NCBI RefSeq assembly: GCF_051020955.1
Contig: NW_027476400.1
Span: 1-64,000, forward strand
DNA: 64,000 nucleotides
From: Megalopta genalis
Lineage: Eukaryota; Arthropoda; Insecta; Hymenoptera; Halictidae
Direction of reading: 5' to 3'
Shown one piece after another: positions 1 through 14,750 of this stretch. Numbering within the stretch: position 1 is the first letter of the stretch; every line of letters begins with the position of its first letter. A program made the translations under genes and the position numbers. The notes below the pieces were generated by a model that had not been told where the DNA came from, searched no databases, and saw only the letters and a program-made list of their open reading frames with translations.

Positions 1-900
1 GATTTAGATTAAAATCAATGCGAAGTAGAAGGCTGATCTTCGAATCCATGCGAAGCAAATGGTTTAGCTTCAAATACTTGTGATATACATGATTTAGTTA
101 CAACTGCATGCGAAAAAAACGAGTTAGCTTCAAAACCGAGCGAAACACATGATTTAGCCTCAAATCAATGCGAAGTAGATGGCTTAGCTTCGAATAAATG
201 CGAAACAAATGGTTTAGCTTCAAATACTTGTGATATATATGATTTAGCTTCAACAGCATGCGAAACAAACGAGTTAGCTTCAAATCCATGCGAAACACAT
301 GATTTAGCTTCAAATCAATGCGAAGTAGAAGGCTGATCTTCGAATCCATGCGAAGCAAATGGTTTAGCTTCAAATACTTGTGATATACATGATTTAGCTT
401 CTACAGCATGCGAAACAAACGAGTTACATTCAAATCCAAGCGAAACACATGATTTATCTTCAAATCTATGCGAATTAGAAGGGTTATCTTGGAATCCATG
501 CGAAACGTATGATATAGCTTCAAATACTTGTGATATACATGATTTAGCTTCAACAGCATGCGAAACAAACGAGTTAGCTTCAAAACCGAGCGAAACACAT
601 GATTTAGCCTCAAATCAATGCGAAGTAGATGGCTTAGCTTCGAATAAATGCGAAACAAATGGTTTAGCTTCAAATACTTGTGATATATATGATTTAGCTT
701 CAACAGCATGCGAAACAAACGAGTTAGCTTCAAATCCATGCGAAACACATGATTTAGCTTCAAATCAATGCGAAGTAGGAGGCTTAACTTCGATCCCATG
801 CGATACAAATGGTTTAGCTTCAAATACTTGTGATATACATGATTTAGATTCAACAGCATGCGAGACAAACGAGTTAGCTTCTAATCCATGCGAAACACAT

Positions 901-930
901 GATTTAGCTTCAAATCAATGCGATACAAAT
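901..930. repeat. Hybrid A/B monomer making a 120-bp, four-monomer HOR
   Basis: The first half matches monomer A (TTCAAATCAATGCG) and the second half matches delta-type B (GCGATACAAAT). The next monomer is C, so one monomer has been lost. The switch falls in the shared ATGCGA core. Other A/B hybrids lie at 6,483-6,512, 21,481-21,510, 23,101-23,130, 27,959-27,988 and 29,578-29,607. The last four are two pairs related by the 6.48-kb duplication. Confidence 0.88.
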
Positions 931-2101
931 GGTTTAGCTTCAAATACTTGTGATATACATGATTTAGCTTCAACAGCATGCGAAACAAACGAGTTAGCTT
1001 CAAATCCATTCGAAACACATGATTTAGCATCAAATCAATGCGAAGTAGAAGGCTGATCTTCGAATCCATTCGAAGCAAATGGTTTAGCATCAAATACTTT
1101 TGATACACTTGATTTAGCTTCAACAGCATGCGAAACAAACGACTTAGCTTCAAATCCAAGCGAAACACATGATTTATCTTCAAATCAATGCGAATTAGAA
1201 GGGGTTATCTTGGAATGCATGCGGAACGTATGATATAGCTTCAAATACTTGTGATATACATGATTTCGCTTCAACTGCATGCGAAACAAACGAGTTAGCT
1301 TTAAATCCATGCGAAACACATGATTTAGATTAAAATCAATGCGAAGTAGAAGGCTTATCTTCGAATCCATGCGAAACAAATGGTTTAGCTTCAAATACTT
1401 GTGATATACATGATTTAGCTACAACTGCATGCGAAAAAAACGAGATAGCTTCAAATCCAAGCGAAACACATGATCTAGCTTCAAATCAATGCGAATTGGA
1501 AGGGTTATCTTCGAATCCATGCGAAGCAAATGGTTTAGCTTCAAATACTTGTGATATACATGATTTAGCTTCTACAGCATGCGAAACAAATGAGTTATAT
1601 TCAAATCCAAGCGAAAACACATGATTTATCTTCAAATCTATGCGAATTAGAAGGGTTATCGTGGAATCCATGCGAAACGTATGATATAGCTTCAAATACT
1701 TGTGATATACATGATTTAGCTTCAACAGCATGCGAAACAAACGAGTTAGCTACAAAACCGAGCGAAACACATGCTTTAGCCTCAAATCAATGCGAAGTAG
1801 ATGGCTTAGCTTCGAATAAATGCGAAACAAATGGTTTAGCTTCAAATACTTGTGATATATATGATTTAGCTTCAACAGCATGCGAAACAAACGAGTTAGC
1901 TTCAAATCCATGCGAAACACATGATTTAGCTTCAAATCAATGCGAAGTAGGAGGCTTATCTTCGATCCCATGCGATACAAATGGTTTAGCTTCAAATACT
2001 TGTGATATACATGATTCAGCTTGAACAGCATGCGAACAAACGAGTTAGCTTCAAATCCATGCGAAACACATGATTTAGCATCAAATCAATGCGAAGTAGA
2101 A

Positions 2102-2131
2102 GGCTGATCTTCGAATCCATGCGTAACACAT
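2102..2131. repeat. Hybrid B/E monomer deleting three monomers
   Basis: The monomer begins as alpha-type B (GGCTGATCTTCGAATCC) and ends as E (AACACAT). It is followed directly by an A monomer of beta type, so C, D and most of E are missing. Similar B/E hybrids are at 20,400-20,429 and, as its duplicate, 26,878-26,907. Confidence 0.85.
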
Positions 2132-5100
2132 GATTTAGCTTCAAATCAATGCGAATTAGAAGGGTTATCTTGGAATCCATGCGAAACGTATGATATAGCT
2201 TCAAATACTTGTGATATACATGATTTAGCTTCAACAGCATGCGAAACAGACGAGTTAGCTTCAAATCCATGCGAAACACATGATTTAGCATCAAATCAAT
2301 GCGAAGTAGAAGGCTGATCTTAGAATCCATGCGATGCAAATGGTTTAGCTTCAAATACTTGTGATATACATGATTCAGCTTCAACTGCATGCGAAACAAA
2401 CGAGTTAGCTTCAAATCCATGCGAAACACACGATTTAGATTAAAATCAATGCGAAGTAGAAGGCTGATCTTCGAATCCATGCGAAGCAAATGGTTTAGCT
2501 TCAAATACTTGTGATATACATGATTTAGCTACAACTGCATGCGAAAAAAACGAGTTAGCTTCAAAACCAAGCGAAACACATGATTTAGCCTCAAATCAAT
2601 GCGAAGTAGAATGCTTAGCTTCGAATAAATGCCGAAACAAATGGTTTAGCTTCAAATACTTGTGATATATATGATTTAGCTTCAACAGCGTGCGATACAA
2701 ACGAGTTAGCATGAAATCCATGCGAAACACATGATTTAGCATCAAATCAATGCGAAGTAGAAGCCTGATCTTCGAATCCATGCGAAGTAAATAGTTTAGC
2801 TTCAAATACTTGTGATATACATGATTTAGCTTCAACAGCATGCGAAACAAATGAGTTATATTCAAATCCAAGCGAAACATATGATTTATCTTCAAATCTA
2901 TGCGAATTAGGAGGGTAATCTTGGAATCCATGCGAAACGTATGATATAGCTTCAAATACTTGTGATATACATGATTTAGCTTCAACAGCATGCGAAACAA
3001 ACGAGTTAGCTTCAAAACCAAGCGAAACACATGATTTAGCCTCAAATCAATGCGAAGTAGAAGGCTTAGCTTCGAATAAATGCGAAACAAATGGTTTAGC
3101 TTCAAATACATGTGATATATATGATTTAGCTTCAACAGCATGCGAACAAACGAGTTAGCTTCAAATCCATGCGAAACACATGATTTAGCTTCAAATCAAT
3201 GCGAAGTAGGAGGCTTATCTTCGATCCCATGCGATACAAATGGTTTAGCTTCAAATACTTGTGATATACATGATTTAGCTTCAACAGCATGCGAAACAAA
3301 CGAGTTAGCTTCAAATCCATGCGAAACACATGATTTAGCTTCAATCAATGCGAATTAGAAGGGTTATCTTGGAATCCATGCGAAACGTATGATATAGCTT
3401 CAAATACTTGTGATATACATGATTTAGCTTCAACAGCGTGCGAAACAGACGAGTTAGCATGAAATCCATGCGAAACACATGATTTAGCATCAAATCAATG
3501 CGAAGTAGAAGGCTGATCTTCGAATCCATGCGAAGCAAATAGTTTAGCTTCAAATACTTGTGATATACATGATTTAGCTTCAACAGCATGCGAAACAAAT
3601 GAGTTATATTCAAATCCAAGCGAAACATATGATTTATCTTCAAATCTATGCGAATTAGGAGGGTAATCTTGGAATCCATGCGAAACGTATGATATAGCTT
3701 CAAATACTTGTGATATACATGATTTAGCTTCAACAGCAGGCGAAACAAACGAGTTAGCTTCAAACCAAGCGAAACACATGATTTAGCCTCAAATCAATGC
3801 GAAGTAGAAGGCTTAGCTTCGAATAAATGCGAAACGAATAGTTTAGCTTCAAATACTTGTGATATACATGATTCAGCTTCAAACTGCATGCGAAACAAAC
3901 GAGTTAGCTTCAAATCCAAGCGAAACACATGATTTAGCTTCAAATCAATGCGAATTGGAAGGGTTATCTTCGAATCCATGCGAAGCAAATGGTTTAGCTT
4001 CAAATACTTGTGATATACATGATTTAGCTTCAAGAGCATGCGAAACAAACGAGATAGCTTCAAATCCATGCGAAACACATGATTTAGCTTCAAATCAATG
4101 CGAAGTCGGAGGCTTATCTTCGATCCCATGCGATACAAATGGTTTAGCTTCAAATACTTGTGATATACATGATTTAGCTTCAACAGCATGCGAAACAAAC
4201 GAGTTAGCTTCAAATCCATGCGAAACACATGATTTAGCTTCAAATCAATGCGAAGTAGGAGGCTTATCTTCGATCCCATGCGATACAAATGGTTTAGCTT
4301 CAAATACTTGTGATATACATGATTTAGCTTCAACAGCATGCGAAACAAACGAGTTAGCTTCAAATCCATTCGAAACACATGATTTAGCATCAAATCAATG
4401 CGAAGTAGAAGGTTGATCTTCGAATCCATGCGTAACAAATGGTTTAGCTGCAAATACTTGTGATATACATGATTTAGCTTCAACAGCATGCGAAACAAAC
4501 GAGTTAGCTTCAAATCCATGCGAAACACATGATTTAGCATCAAATCAATGCGAAGTAGAAGGCTTATCTTCGAATCCATGCAAAGCAAATGCGTTTAGCT
4601 TCAAATACTTGTGATATACATGATTTAGCTTCAACAGCATGCGAAACAAATGAGATATATTCAAATCCAAGCGAAACATATGATTTAGATTAAAATCAAT
4701 GCGAAGTAGAAGGCTGATCTTCGAATCCATGCGAAGCAAATGGTTTAGCTTCAAATACTTGTGATATACATGATTTAGCTACAACTGCATGCGAAAAAAA
4801 CGAGTTAGCTTCACAACCAAGCGAAACACATGATTTAGCCTCAAATCAATGCGAAGTAGAAGGCTTAGCTTCGAATAAATGCGAAACAAATGGTTTAGCT
4901 TCAAAAACTTGTGATATATATGATTTAGCTTCAACAGCGAGCGATACAAACGAGTTAGCTTCAAATCCATGCGAAACACATGATTTAGCTTCAAATCAAT
5001 GCGAAGTAGGAGGCTTATCTTCGATCCCATCCGATACAAATAGTTTAGCTTCAAATACTTGTGATATATATGATTTAGCTTCAAAAGCATGCGAAACAAA

Positions 5101-8100
5101 CGAGTTAGCTTCAAATCCATGCGAAACACATGATTTAGCATCAAATCAATGCGAATTAGAAGGGTTATCTTGGAATACATGCGAAACGTATGATATAGCT
5201 TCAAATACTTGTGATATACATGATTTAGCTTCAACAGCGTGCGAAACAGACGAGTTAGCATGAAATCCATGCGAAACACATTGATTTAGCATCAAATCAA
5301 TGCGAAGTAGAAGGCTGATCTTCGAATCTATGCGAAGCAAATAGTTTAGCTTCAAATACTTGTGATATACATGATTTAGCTTCAACAGCATGCGAAACAA
5401 ATGAGTTATATTCAAATCCAAGCGAAACATATGATTTATCTTCAAATCTATGCGAATTAGAAGGGTAATCTTGGAATCCATGCGAAACGTATGATATAGC
5501 TTCAAATACTTGTGATATACATGATTTAGCTTCAACAGCGTGCGAAACAGACGAGTTAGCATGAAATCCAAGCGAAACACATGATTTAGCATCAAATCAA
5601 TGCGAATTAGAAGGGTTATCTTGGAATACATGCGAAACGTATGATATAGCTTCAAATACTTGTGATATACATGATTTAGCTTCAACAGCGTGCGAAACAG
5701 ACGAGTTAGCATGAAATCCATGCGAAACACATGATTTAGCATCAAATCAATGCGAAGTAGAAGGCTGATCTTCGAATCCATGCGAAGCAAATAGTTTAGC
5801 TTCAAATACTTGTGATATACATGATTTAGCTTCAACAGCATGCGAAACAAACGAGTTAGCTTCAAAACCAAGCGAAACACATGATTTAGCCTCAAATCAA
5901 TGCGAAGTAGAAGGCTTAGCTTCGAATAAATGCGAAACGAATAGTTTAGCTTCAAATACTTGTGATATACATGATTCAGCTTCAACTGCATGCGAAACAA
6001 ACGAGTTAGCTTTAAATCCATGCGAAACACATGATTTAGATTAAAATCAATGCGAAGTAGAAGGCTTATCTTCGAATCCATGCGAAACAAATGGTTTAGC
6101 TTCAAATACTTGTGATATACATGATTTAGCTACAACTGCATGCGAAAAAAACGAGTTAGCTTCAAATCCAAGCGAAACACATGATTTAGCTTCAAATCAA
6201 TGCGAATTGGAAGGGTTATCTTCGAATCCATGCGAAGCAAATGGTTTAGCTTCAAATACTTGTGATATACATGATTTAGCTTCAAGAGCATGCGAAACAA
6301 ACGAGTTAGCTTCAAATCCATTCGAAACACATGATTTAGCTTCAAATCAATGCGAAGTAGGAGGCTTATCTTCGATCCCATCCGATACAAATGGTTTAGC
6401 TTCAAATACTTGTGATATACATGATTTAGCTTCAACAGCATGCGAAACAAACGAGTTAGCTTCAAATCCATGCGAAACACATGATTTAGCTTCAAATAAA
6501 TGCGAAACAAATGGTTTAGCTTCAAATACTTGTGATATACATGATTTAGCTTCAACAGCATGCGAAACAAACGAGTTAGCTTCAAATCCATCCGAAACAC
6601 ATGATTTAGCATCAAATCAATGCGAAGTAGAAGGTTGATCTTCGAATCCATGCGTAACAAATGGTTTAGCTGCAAATGCTTGTGATATACATGATTTAGC
6701 TTCAACAGCATGCGAAACAAACGAGTTAGCTTCAAATCCATGCGAAACACATGATTTAGCATCAAATCAATGCGAAGTAGAAGGCTTATCTTCGAATCCA
6801 TGCAAAGCAAATGGTTTAGCTTCAAATACTTGTGATATACATGATTTAGCTTCAACAGCATGCGAAACAAATGAGATATATTCAAATCCAAGCGAAACAT
6901 ATGATTTAGATTAAAATCAATGCGAAGTAGAAGGCTGATCTTCGAATCCATGCGATGCAAATGGTTTAGCTTCAAATACTTGTGATATACATGATTTAGC
7001 ATCAACTGCATGCGAAAAAAACGAGTTAGCTTCAAAACCAAGCGAAACACATGATTTAGCCTCAAATCAATGCGAAGTAGAAGGCTTAGCTTCGAATAAA
7101 TGCGAAACAAATGGTTTAGCTTCAAATACTTGTGATATATATGATTTAGCTTCAACAGCGTGCGATACAAACGAGTTAGCTTCAAATCCATGCGAAACAC
7201 ATGATTTAGCTTCAAATCAATGCGAAGTAGGAGGCTTATCTTCGATCCCATCCGATACAAATAGTTTAGCTTCAAATACTTGTGATATATATGATTTAGC
7301 TTCAAAAGCATGCGAAACAAACGAGTTAGATTCAAATCCATGCGAAACACATGATTTAGCTTCAAATCAATGCGAATTAGAAGGGTTATCTTGGAATCCA
7401 TGCGAAACGTATGATATAGCTTCAAATACTTGTGATATACATGATTTAGCTTCAACAGCGTGCGAAACAGACGAGTTAGCATGAAATCCATGCGAAACAC
7501 ATGATTTAGAATCAAATCAATGCGAAGTAGAAGGCTGATCTTCGAATCCATGCGAAGCAAATAGTTTAGCTTCAAATACTTGTGATATACATGATTTAGC
7601 TTCAACGGCATGCGAAACAAATGAGATATATTCAAATCCAAGCGAAACATATGATTTATCTTCAAATCAATGCGAATTGGAAGGGTTATCTTCGAATCCA
7701 TGCGAAGCAAATGGTTTAGCTTCAAATACTTGTGATATACATGATTTAGCTTCAACAGCATGCGAAACAAACGAGTTAGCTTCAAATCCATGCGAAACAC
7801 ATGATTTAGCTTCAAATCAATGCGAAGTAGGAGGCTTATCTTCGATCCCATGCGATACAAATGGTTTAGCTTCTAATACTTGTGATATACATGATTTAGC
7901 TTCAACAGCATGCGAAACAAACGAGTTAGCTTCAAATCCATTCGAAACACGTGATTTAGCATCAAATCAATGCGAAGTAGAAGGCTGATCATCGAATCCA
8001 TGCGTAACAAATGGTTTAGCTGCAAATACTTGTGATATACATGATTTAGCTTCAACAGCATGCGAAACAAACGAGTTAGCTTCAAATCCATGCGAAACAC

Positions 8101-9779
8101 ATGATTTAGCATCAAATCAATGCGAAGTAGAAGGCTGATCTTCGAATCCATGCAAAGCAAATGGTTTAGCTTCAAGTACTTATGATATACATGATTTAGC
8201 TTCAACAGCATGCGAAACAAATGAGTTATATTCAAATCCAAGCGAAACACATGATTTATCTTCAAATCTATGCGAATTAGGAGGGTTATCTTGGAATTCA
8301 TGCGAAACGTATGATATAGCTTCAAATACTTGTGATATACATGATTTAGCTTCAACAGCATGCGAAACAAACGAGTTAGCTTCAAAACCAAGCGAAACAT
8401 ATGATTTAGCCTCAAATCAATGCGACGTAGAATGCTTAGTTTCGAATAAATGCGAAACAAATGGTTTAGCTTCAAATATTTGTGATATATATGATTTAGC
8501 TTCAACAGCATGCGAAACAAACGAGTTAGCTTCAAATCCATGCCAAACACATGATTTAGCTTCAAATCAATGCGAAGTTGGAGGCTTATCTTCGATCCCA
8601 TCCGATACAAATAGTTTAGCTTCAAATACCTGTGATATACATGATTTAGCTTCAACAGCATGCGAAACAAACGAATTAGCTTCAAATCCATGCGAAACAC
8701 ATGATTTAGCATCAAATCAATGCTAGGTAGAAGGCTGATCTTCGAATCCATGCGTAACAAATGGTTTAGCTTCAAATACTTGTGATATACATGATTTAGC
8801 TTCAACAGCATGCGAAACAAACGAGTTAGCTCCAAATCCATGCGAAACACATGATTTAGATTCAAATCAATTCGAATTAGAAGGGTTATCTTGGAATCCA
8901 TGCGAAACGTATTATATAGCTTCAAATACTTGTGATATACATGATTTAGCTTCAACAGCATGCGAAACAAACGAGTTAGCTTCAAATCCATGCGAATCAC
9001 ATGATTTAGCATCAAATCAATGCGAAGTAGAAGGCTGATCTTCGAATCCATGCGAAGCAAATGGTTTAGCTTCAAATACTTGTGATATACATGATTTAGC
9101 TTAAACAGCATGCGAAACAAATGAGTTATCTTCAAATCCAAGCGAAACACATGATTTATCTTCAAATCAATGCGAAGTAGAAAGCTTAGCTTCAAAACCA
9201 TGGGAATCAAATGGTTTAGCTTCAAATAATTGTGATATACATGATTTAGCTTCAACTGCATGCGAAACAAACGAGTTAGCTTAAAATCCATGCGGAACAC
9301 ATGATTCAGCTTCAAATCAATGTGAAGTAGAAGGCTGATCTTCGAATCCATGCGAAGCAAATTGTTTAGCTTCAAATACTTTTGATAGACTTGAGTTAGC
9401 TTCAACAGCATGCGAACCAAACGAGTTAGCTTCAAATCCTTGCGAAACACATGGTTTAGCATCAAACCAATGCGAAGTGGAAGGCTTATCTTCGAATCCA
9501 TGCGAAACGAATAGTTTAGTTTCAAATACTTGTGATATACATGATTCAGCTTCAACTGCATGCGAAACAAACGAGTTAGCTTTAAATCCATGCGAAACAC
9601 ATGATTTAGATTAAAATCAATGCGAAGTAGAAGGCTGATCTTCGAATCCATGCGAAGCAAATGGTTTAGCTTCAAATACTTGTGATATACATGATTCAGC
9701 TTCAACTGCATGCGAAACAAATGAGATATATTCAAATCCAAGCGAAACATATGATTTAGATTAAAATCAATGCGAAGTA

Positions 9780-11010
9780 GAAGGCTGATCTTCGAATCCA
9801 TGCGAAGCAAATGGTTTTAGCTTCAAATACTTGTGATATACATGATTTAGCTACAACTGCATGCGAAAAAAACGAGTTAGCTTCAAAACCAAGCGAAACA
9901 CATGATTTAGCCTCAAATCAATGCGAAGTAGAAGGCTTAGCTTCGAATAAATGCGAAACAAATGGTTTAGCTTCAAATACTTGTGATATATATGATTTAG
10001 CTTCAACAGCATGCGATACAAACGAGTTAGCTTCAAATCCATGCGAAACACATGATTTAGCTTCAAATCAATGCGAAGTAGGAGGCTTATCTTCGATCCA
10101 TCCGATACAAATAGTTTAGCTTCAAATACTTGTGATATACATGATTTAGCTTCAACAGCATGCGAAACAAACGAGTTAGATTCAAATCCATGCGAAACAC
10201 ATGATTTAGCTTCAAATCAATGCGAATTAGAAGGGTTATCTTGGAATCCATGCGAAACGTATGATATAGCTTCAATACTTGTGATATACATGATTTAGCT
10301 TCAACAGCATGCGAAACAGACGAGTTAGCATGAAATCCATGCGAAACACATGATTTAGCATCAAATCAATGCGAAGTAGAAGGCTGATCTTCGAATCCAT
10401 GCGTAACAAATGGTTTAGCTTCAAATACTTGTGATATACATGATTTAGCTTCAACAGCATGCGAAACAAACGAGTTAGCTTCAAATCCATGCGAAATACA
10501 TGATTTAGCTTCAAATCAATGCGAATTAGAAGGGTTATCTTGGAATCCATGCGAAACGTATTATATAGCTTCAAATACTTGTGATATACATGATTTAGCT
10601 TCAACAGCATGCGAAACAAACGAGTTAGCTTCAAATCCATGCGAAACACATGTTTTAGCATCAAATCAATGCGAAGTAGAAGGCTGATCTTCGAATCCAT
10701 GCGAAACGTATGATATAGCTTCAAATACTTGTGATATACATGATTTAGCTTCAACAGCATGCGAAACAGACGAGTTAGCATGAAATCCATGCGAAACACA
10801 TGATTTAGCATCAAATCAATGCGAAGTAGATGGCTGACCTTCGAATCCATACGAAGCAAATGGTTTAGCTTCAAATACTTGTGATATACATGATTTAGCT
10901 TCAACAGCATGCGAAGCAAATGAGTTATATTCAAATCCAAGCGACACACATGATTTATCTTCAAATCTATGCGAATTAGGAGGGTTATCTTGGAAACCAT
11001 GCGAAACGTA
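9780..11010. repeat. 1.2-kb block repeated at 38,310-39,540
   Basis: The block matches 38,310-39,540 at a constant offset near 28,530 bp. Shared rare bases support the match: CGAAATACA at 10,492 and 39,022, TTATATAGC at 10,561 and 39,091, TGTTTTAGCATC at 10,651 and 39,181, and TGGCTGACC at 10,841 and 39,371. The match fades near 11,010 and 39,540, where this copy has GATATAACTTC and the other has GATATAGCTTC. Confidence 0.8.
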
Positions 11011-14000
11011 TGATATAACTTCAAATACTTGTGATATAAATGATTTAGCTTCAACAGCATGCGAACCAAACGAGTTAGCTTCAAAACCAAGCGAAACACA
11101 TGATTTAGCCTCAAATCAATGCGAAGTAGAAGGATTAGCTTCGAATAAATGCGAAACAAATGGTTTAGCTTCAAATACTTGTGATATATATGATTTAGCT
11201 TCAACAGCATGCGAAACAAACGAGTTAGCTTCAAATCCATGCGAAACACATGATTTAGCTTCAAATCAATGCGAAGTAGGAGGCTTATCTTCGATCCCAT
11301 GCGATACAAATAGTTTAGCTTCAAATACTTGTGATATACATGATTTATCTTCAACAGCATGCGAAACAAATGAGTTACATTCAAATCCAAGCGAAACACA
11401 TGATTTAGATTCAAATCAATGCGAATTAGAAGGGTTATCTTGGAATCCATGCGAAACGTATGATATAGCTTCAAATACTTGTGATATACATGATTTAGCT
11501 TCAACAGCATGCGAAACAAACGAGTTAGCTTCAACTCCATGCAAAACACATGATTTAGCATCAAATCAATGCGATGTAGAAGGCTGATCTTCGAATCCAT
11601 GCGAAGCGAATGGTTTAGCTTCAAATACTTGTGATATACATGATTTAGCTTCAACAGCATGCGAAACAAAGGAGTTATGTTCAAATCCAAGCGAAACACA
11701 TGATTTATCTTCAAATCAATGCGAAGTGGAAGGCTTATCTTCGAATCCATGCGAAACGAATGGTTTAGCTTCAAATACTTGTGATATACATGATTCAGCT
11801 TCAACTGCATGCGAAACAAACGAGTTAGCTTCAAATCCATGCGAATCACATGATTTAGATTAAAATCAATGCGAAGTAGAAGGCTTATCTTCGAATCCAT
11901 GCGAAACAAATGGTTTAGCTTCAAATACTTGTGATATACATGATTTAGCTACAACTGCATGCGAAAAAAACGAGTTAGCTTCAAAACCAAGCGAAACACA
12001 TGATTTAGCCTCAAATCAATGCGAAGTAGAAGGCTTAGCTTCGAATAAATGCGAAACAAATGGTTTAGCTTCAAATACTTGTGATATATATGATTTAGCT
12101 TCAACAGCATGCGAAATGTACGAGTTAGATTCAAATCCTAGCGATACACTTGATTTAGCTTCAAATCAATGCGAAGTAGAAGGATTATCTTCGAATCCAT
12201 GTCAAATAAATGGTTTAGCTTCAAATACTTGTGATATACACGATTTAGCTTCAACTGCATGCGAAACAAACGAGTTAGCATATAATCCATGCGAAACACA
12301 TGATTTAGCTTCAAATCAATGCGAAGTAGAAGGGTTATCTCCGTATCCATGCGAAACAAATGGTTTAGCTTCAAATACTTGTGATATACATGATTTAGCT
12401 TCAACAGCATGCGAAACAAACGAGTAAGCTTCAAATCCATGCGAAACACATGATTTAGCATCAAATCAATGCGAAGTAGAAGACTTATCTTCGAATCCAT
12501 GCAAAACAAATGGATCAGCTTCATATACTTGTGATATACACGATTTAGCTTCAACTGCATGCGAAACAAACGAGTTAGCTTATAATCCATGCAAAACACA
12601 TGACTTAGCTTCAAATCAATGCGAAGTAGAAGGCTTATCTTTGAATCCACGTGAAACGAATAGTTTAGCTTCAAATAATTGTGATATACATGATTCAGCT
12701 TCAACTGCATGCGAAACAAACGAGTTAGCTTCAAATCCATGCGAAACACATGACTTAGATTAAAATCAATGCGAAGTAGAAGGCTTATCTTCGAATCCAT
12801 GCGAAACAAATGGATCAGCTTCATATACTTGTGATATACACGATTTAGCTTCAACTGCATGCGAAACAAACGAATTAGCTTATAATCCATGCAAAACACA
12901 TGATTTAGCTTCAAATCAATGCGAAGTAGAAGGGTTATCTTCGTATCCATGCGAAACAAATGGTTTAGCTTCAAATACTTGTGATATACATGGTTTAGCT
13001 TCAACAGCATGCGAAACAAACGAGTAAGCTTCAAATCCATGCGAAACACATGATTTAGCATCAAATCAATGCGAAGTAGAAGGCTGATCTTCGAATCCAT
13101 GCGAAGCAAATGGTTTAGCTTCAAATACTTGCGATATACATGATTTAGCTTCAACAGCATGCGAAACAAACGAGTTAGATTCAAATCCATGCGAAATACA
13201 TGATTTAGCTTCAAATCAATGCGAAGTAGAAGGCTTATCTTCGTATCCATGCGAAACAAATGGTTTAGCTGCAAATACTTCTGATATACGTGATTTAGCT
13301 TCAACTGCATGCGAAACAAACGAGTTAACTTCGAATCCATGCGAAACGAATAGTTTAGCTTCAAATACTTGTGATGTACATGATTCAGCTTCAACAGCAT
13401 GCGAAACAAACGAGTTAGCTTGAAATCTATGCGAAAACACATGATTTAGCATCAAATCAATGCGAAGTAGAAGGCTGATCTTCGAATCCATGCGAAGCAA
13501 ATGGTTTAGCTTCAAATACATGTGATATACATGATTTAGCTTCAACAGCATGCGAAACAAATGAGTTATATTCAAATCCAAGCGAAACACATGATTTATC
13601 TTCAAATCAATGCGAAGTGGATGGCTTATCTTCGAATCCATGCGAAACGAATAGTTTAGCTTCAAATACTTGTGATATACATGATTCAGCATCAACTGCA
13701 TGCGAAACAAACGAGTTAGCTTCAAATCCATGCGAAACACATGATTTAGATTAAAATCAATGCGAAGTAGCAGGCTTATCTTCGAATCCCATGCGAAACA
13801 AATGGTTTAGCTTCAAATGCTTGTGATATACATGATTTAGCTTCAACAGCATCCGAAACAAACGAGTTAGCTTAAAATCATTGCGGAACACATGATTTAG
13901 ATTAAAATCAATAGGAAGTAGAATTCTTATCTTCGAATCCATGCGAAACGAATAGTTTAGCTTCAAAATACTTGTGATATACATGATTCAGCTTCAACAG

Positions 14001-14750
14001 CATGCGAAATAAACGAGTTAGATTCAAATCCATGCGAAACACATGATTTAACTTCAAATCAATGCGAAGCAGAAGGCTTATCTTCGTATCCATGCGAAAC
14101 AAATGGTTTAGCTGCAAATACTTCTGATATACGTGATTTAGCTTCAACTGCATGCGAAACAAACGAGTTAACTTCGAATCCATGCGAAACGAATAGTTTT
14201 AGCTTCAAATACTTGTGATGTACATGATTCAGCTTCAACAGCATGCGAAACAAACGAGTTAGCTTCAAATCTATGCGAAACACATGAATTAGCATCAAAT
14301 CAATGCGAAGTAGAAGGCTGATCTTCGAATCCATGCGAAGCAAATGGTTTAGCTTCAAATACATGTGATATACATGATTTAGCTTCAACAGCATGCGAAC
14401 AAATGAATTATATTCAAATCCAAGCGAAACACATGATTTATCTTCCAAATCAATGCGAAGTGGATGGCTTATCTTCGAATCCATGCGAAACGAATAGTTT
14501 AGCTTCAAATACTTGTGATATACATGATTCAGATTCAACTGCATGCGAAACAAACGAGTTAGCTTAAAATCCATGCGGAACACATGATTTAGCTTCAAAT
14601 CAATGCGATGTGGAAGGCTTATCTTCGAATCCCATGCGAAACGAATAGTTTAGCATCAAATACTTGTGATATACATGATTCAGCTTCAACTGCATGCGAA
14701 ACAAACGAGTTAGCTTCAAATCCATTCGAAACACATGATTTAGATTAAAA
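10780..14750. repeat. 4-kb block repeated 23.4-23.7 kb downstream (34,495-38,140)
   Basis: Alignment by rare bases gives an offset of about 23,712, then 23,700, then 23,550 (from 12,035) and finally 23,400 (from about 12,200). The two downward steps are each 150 bp, exactly one HOR unit, so the distal copy lacks two units. Matched markers include CCGTATCCATG at 12,341 and 35,741, CTGATATACG at about 13,281 and 36,681, and AGTAGCAGGC at about 13,766 and 37,166. The copies part at about 14,750 and 38,140. Confidence 0.82.

Larger units (their letters stand above)
1..12170. repeat. Block 1: mosaic of four 150-bp HOR subtypes (alpha/beta/gamma/delta)
   Basis: Four subtypes can be told apart by their A/B monomers. 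Alpha has GGCTGATCTTCG, which puts TGA in the plus frame, and often GCGAAGCAAAT. Beta has GAATTAGAAGGG followed by TTATCTTGGAA and AACGTATGATATAG. Gamma has TTAGCCTCAAATC and TTCGAATAAATGCG. Delta has GAAGTAGGAGGC and TCGATCCCATGCGATAC. Runs such as alpha-beta-gamma-delta recur (for example about 330-800 and 3,500-3,800), so there is an irregular second level near 600 bp, often broken by loss or gain of one 150-bp unit. Private 1-bp indels occur at about 1,201, 1,613, 2,031, 2,632, 3,145, 3,343, 3,765, 3,884, 4,590 and 5,281. No gene is supported here. Confidence 0.85.
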
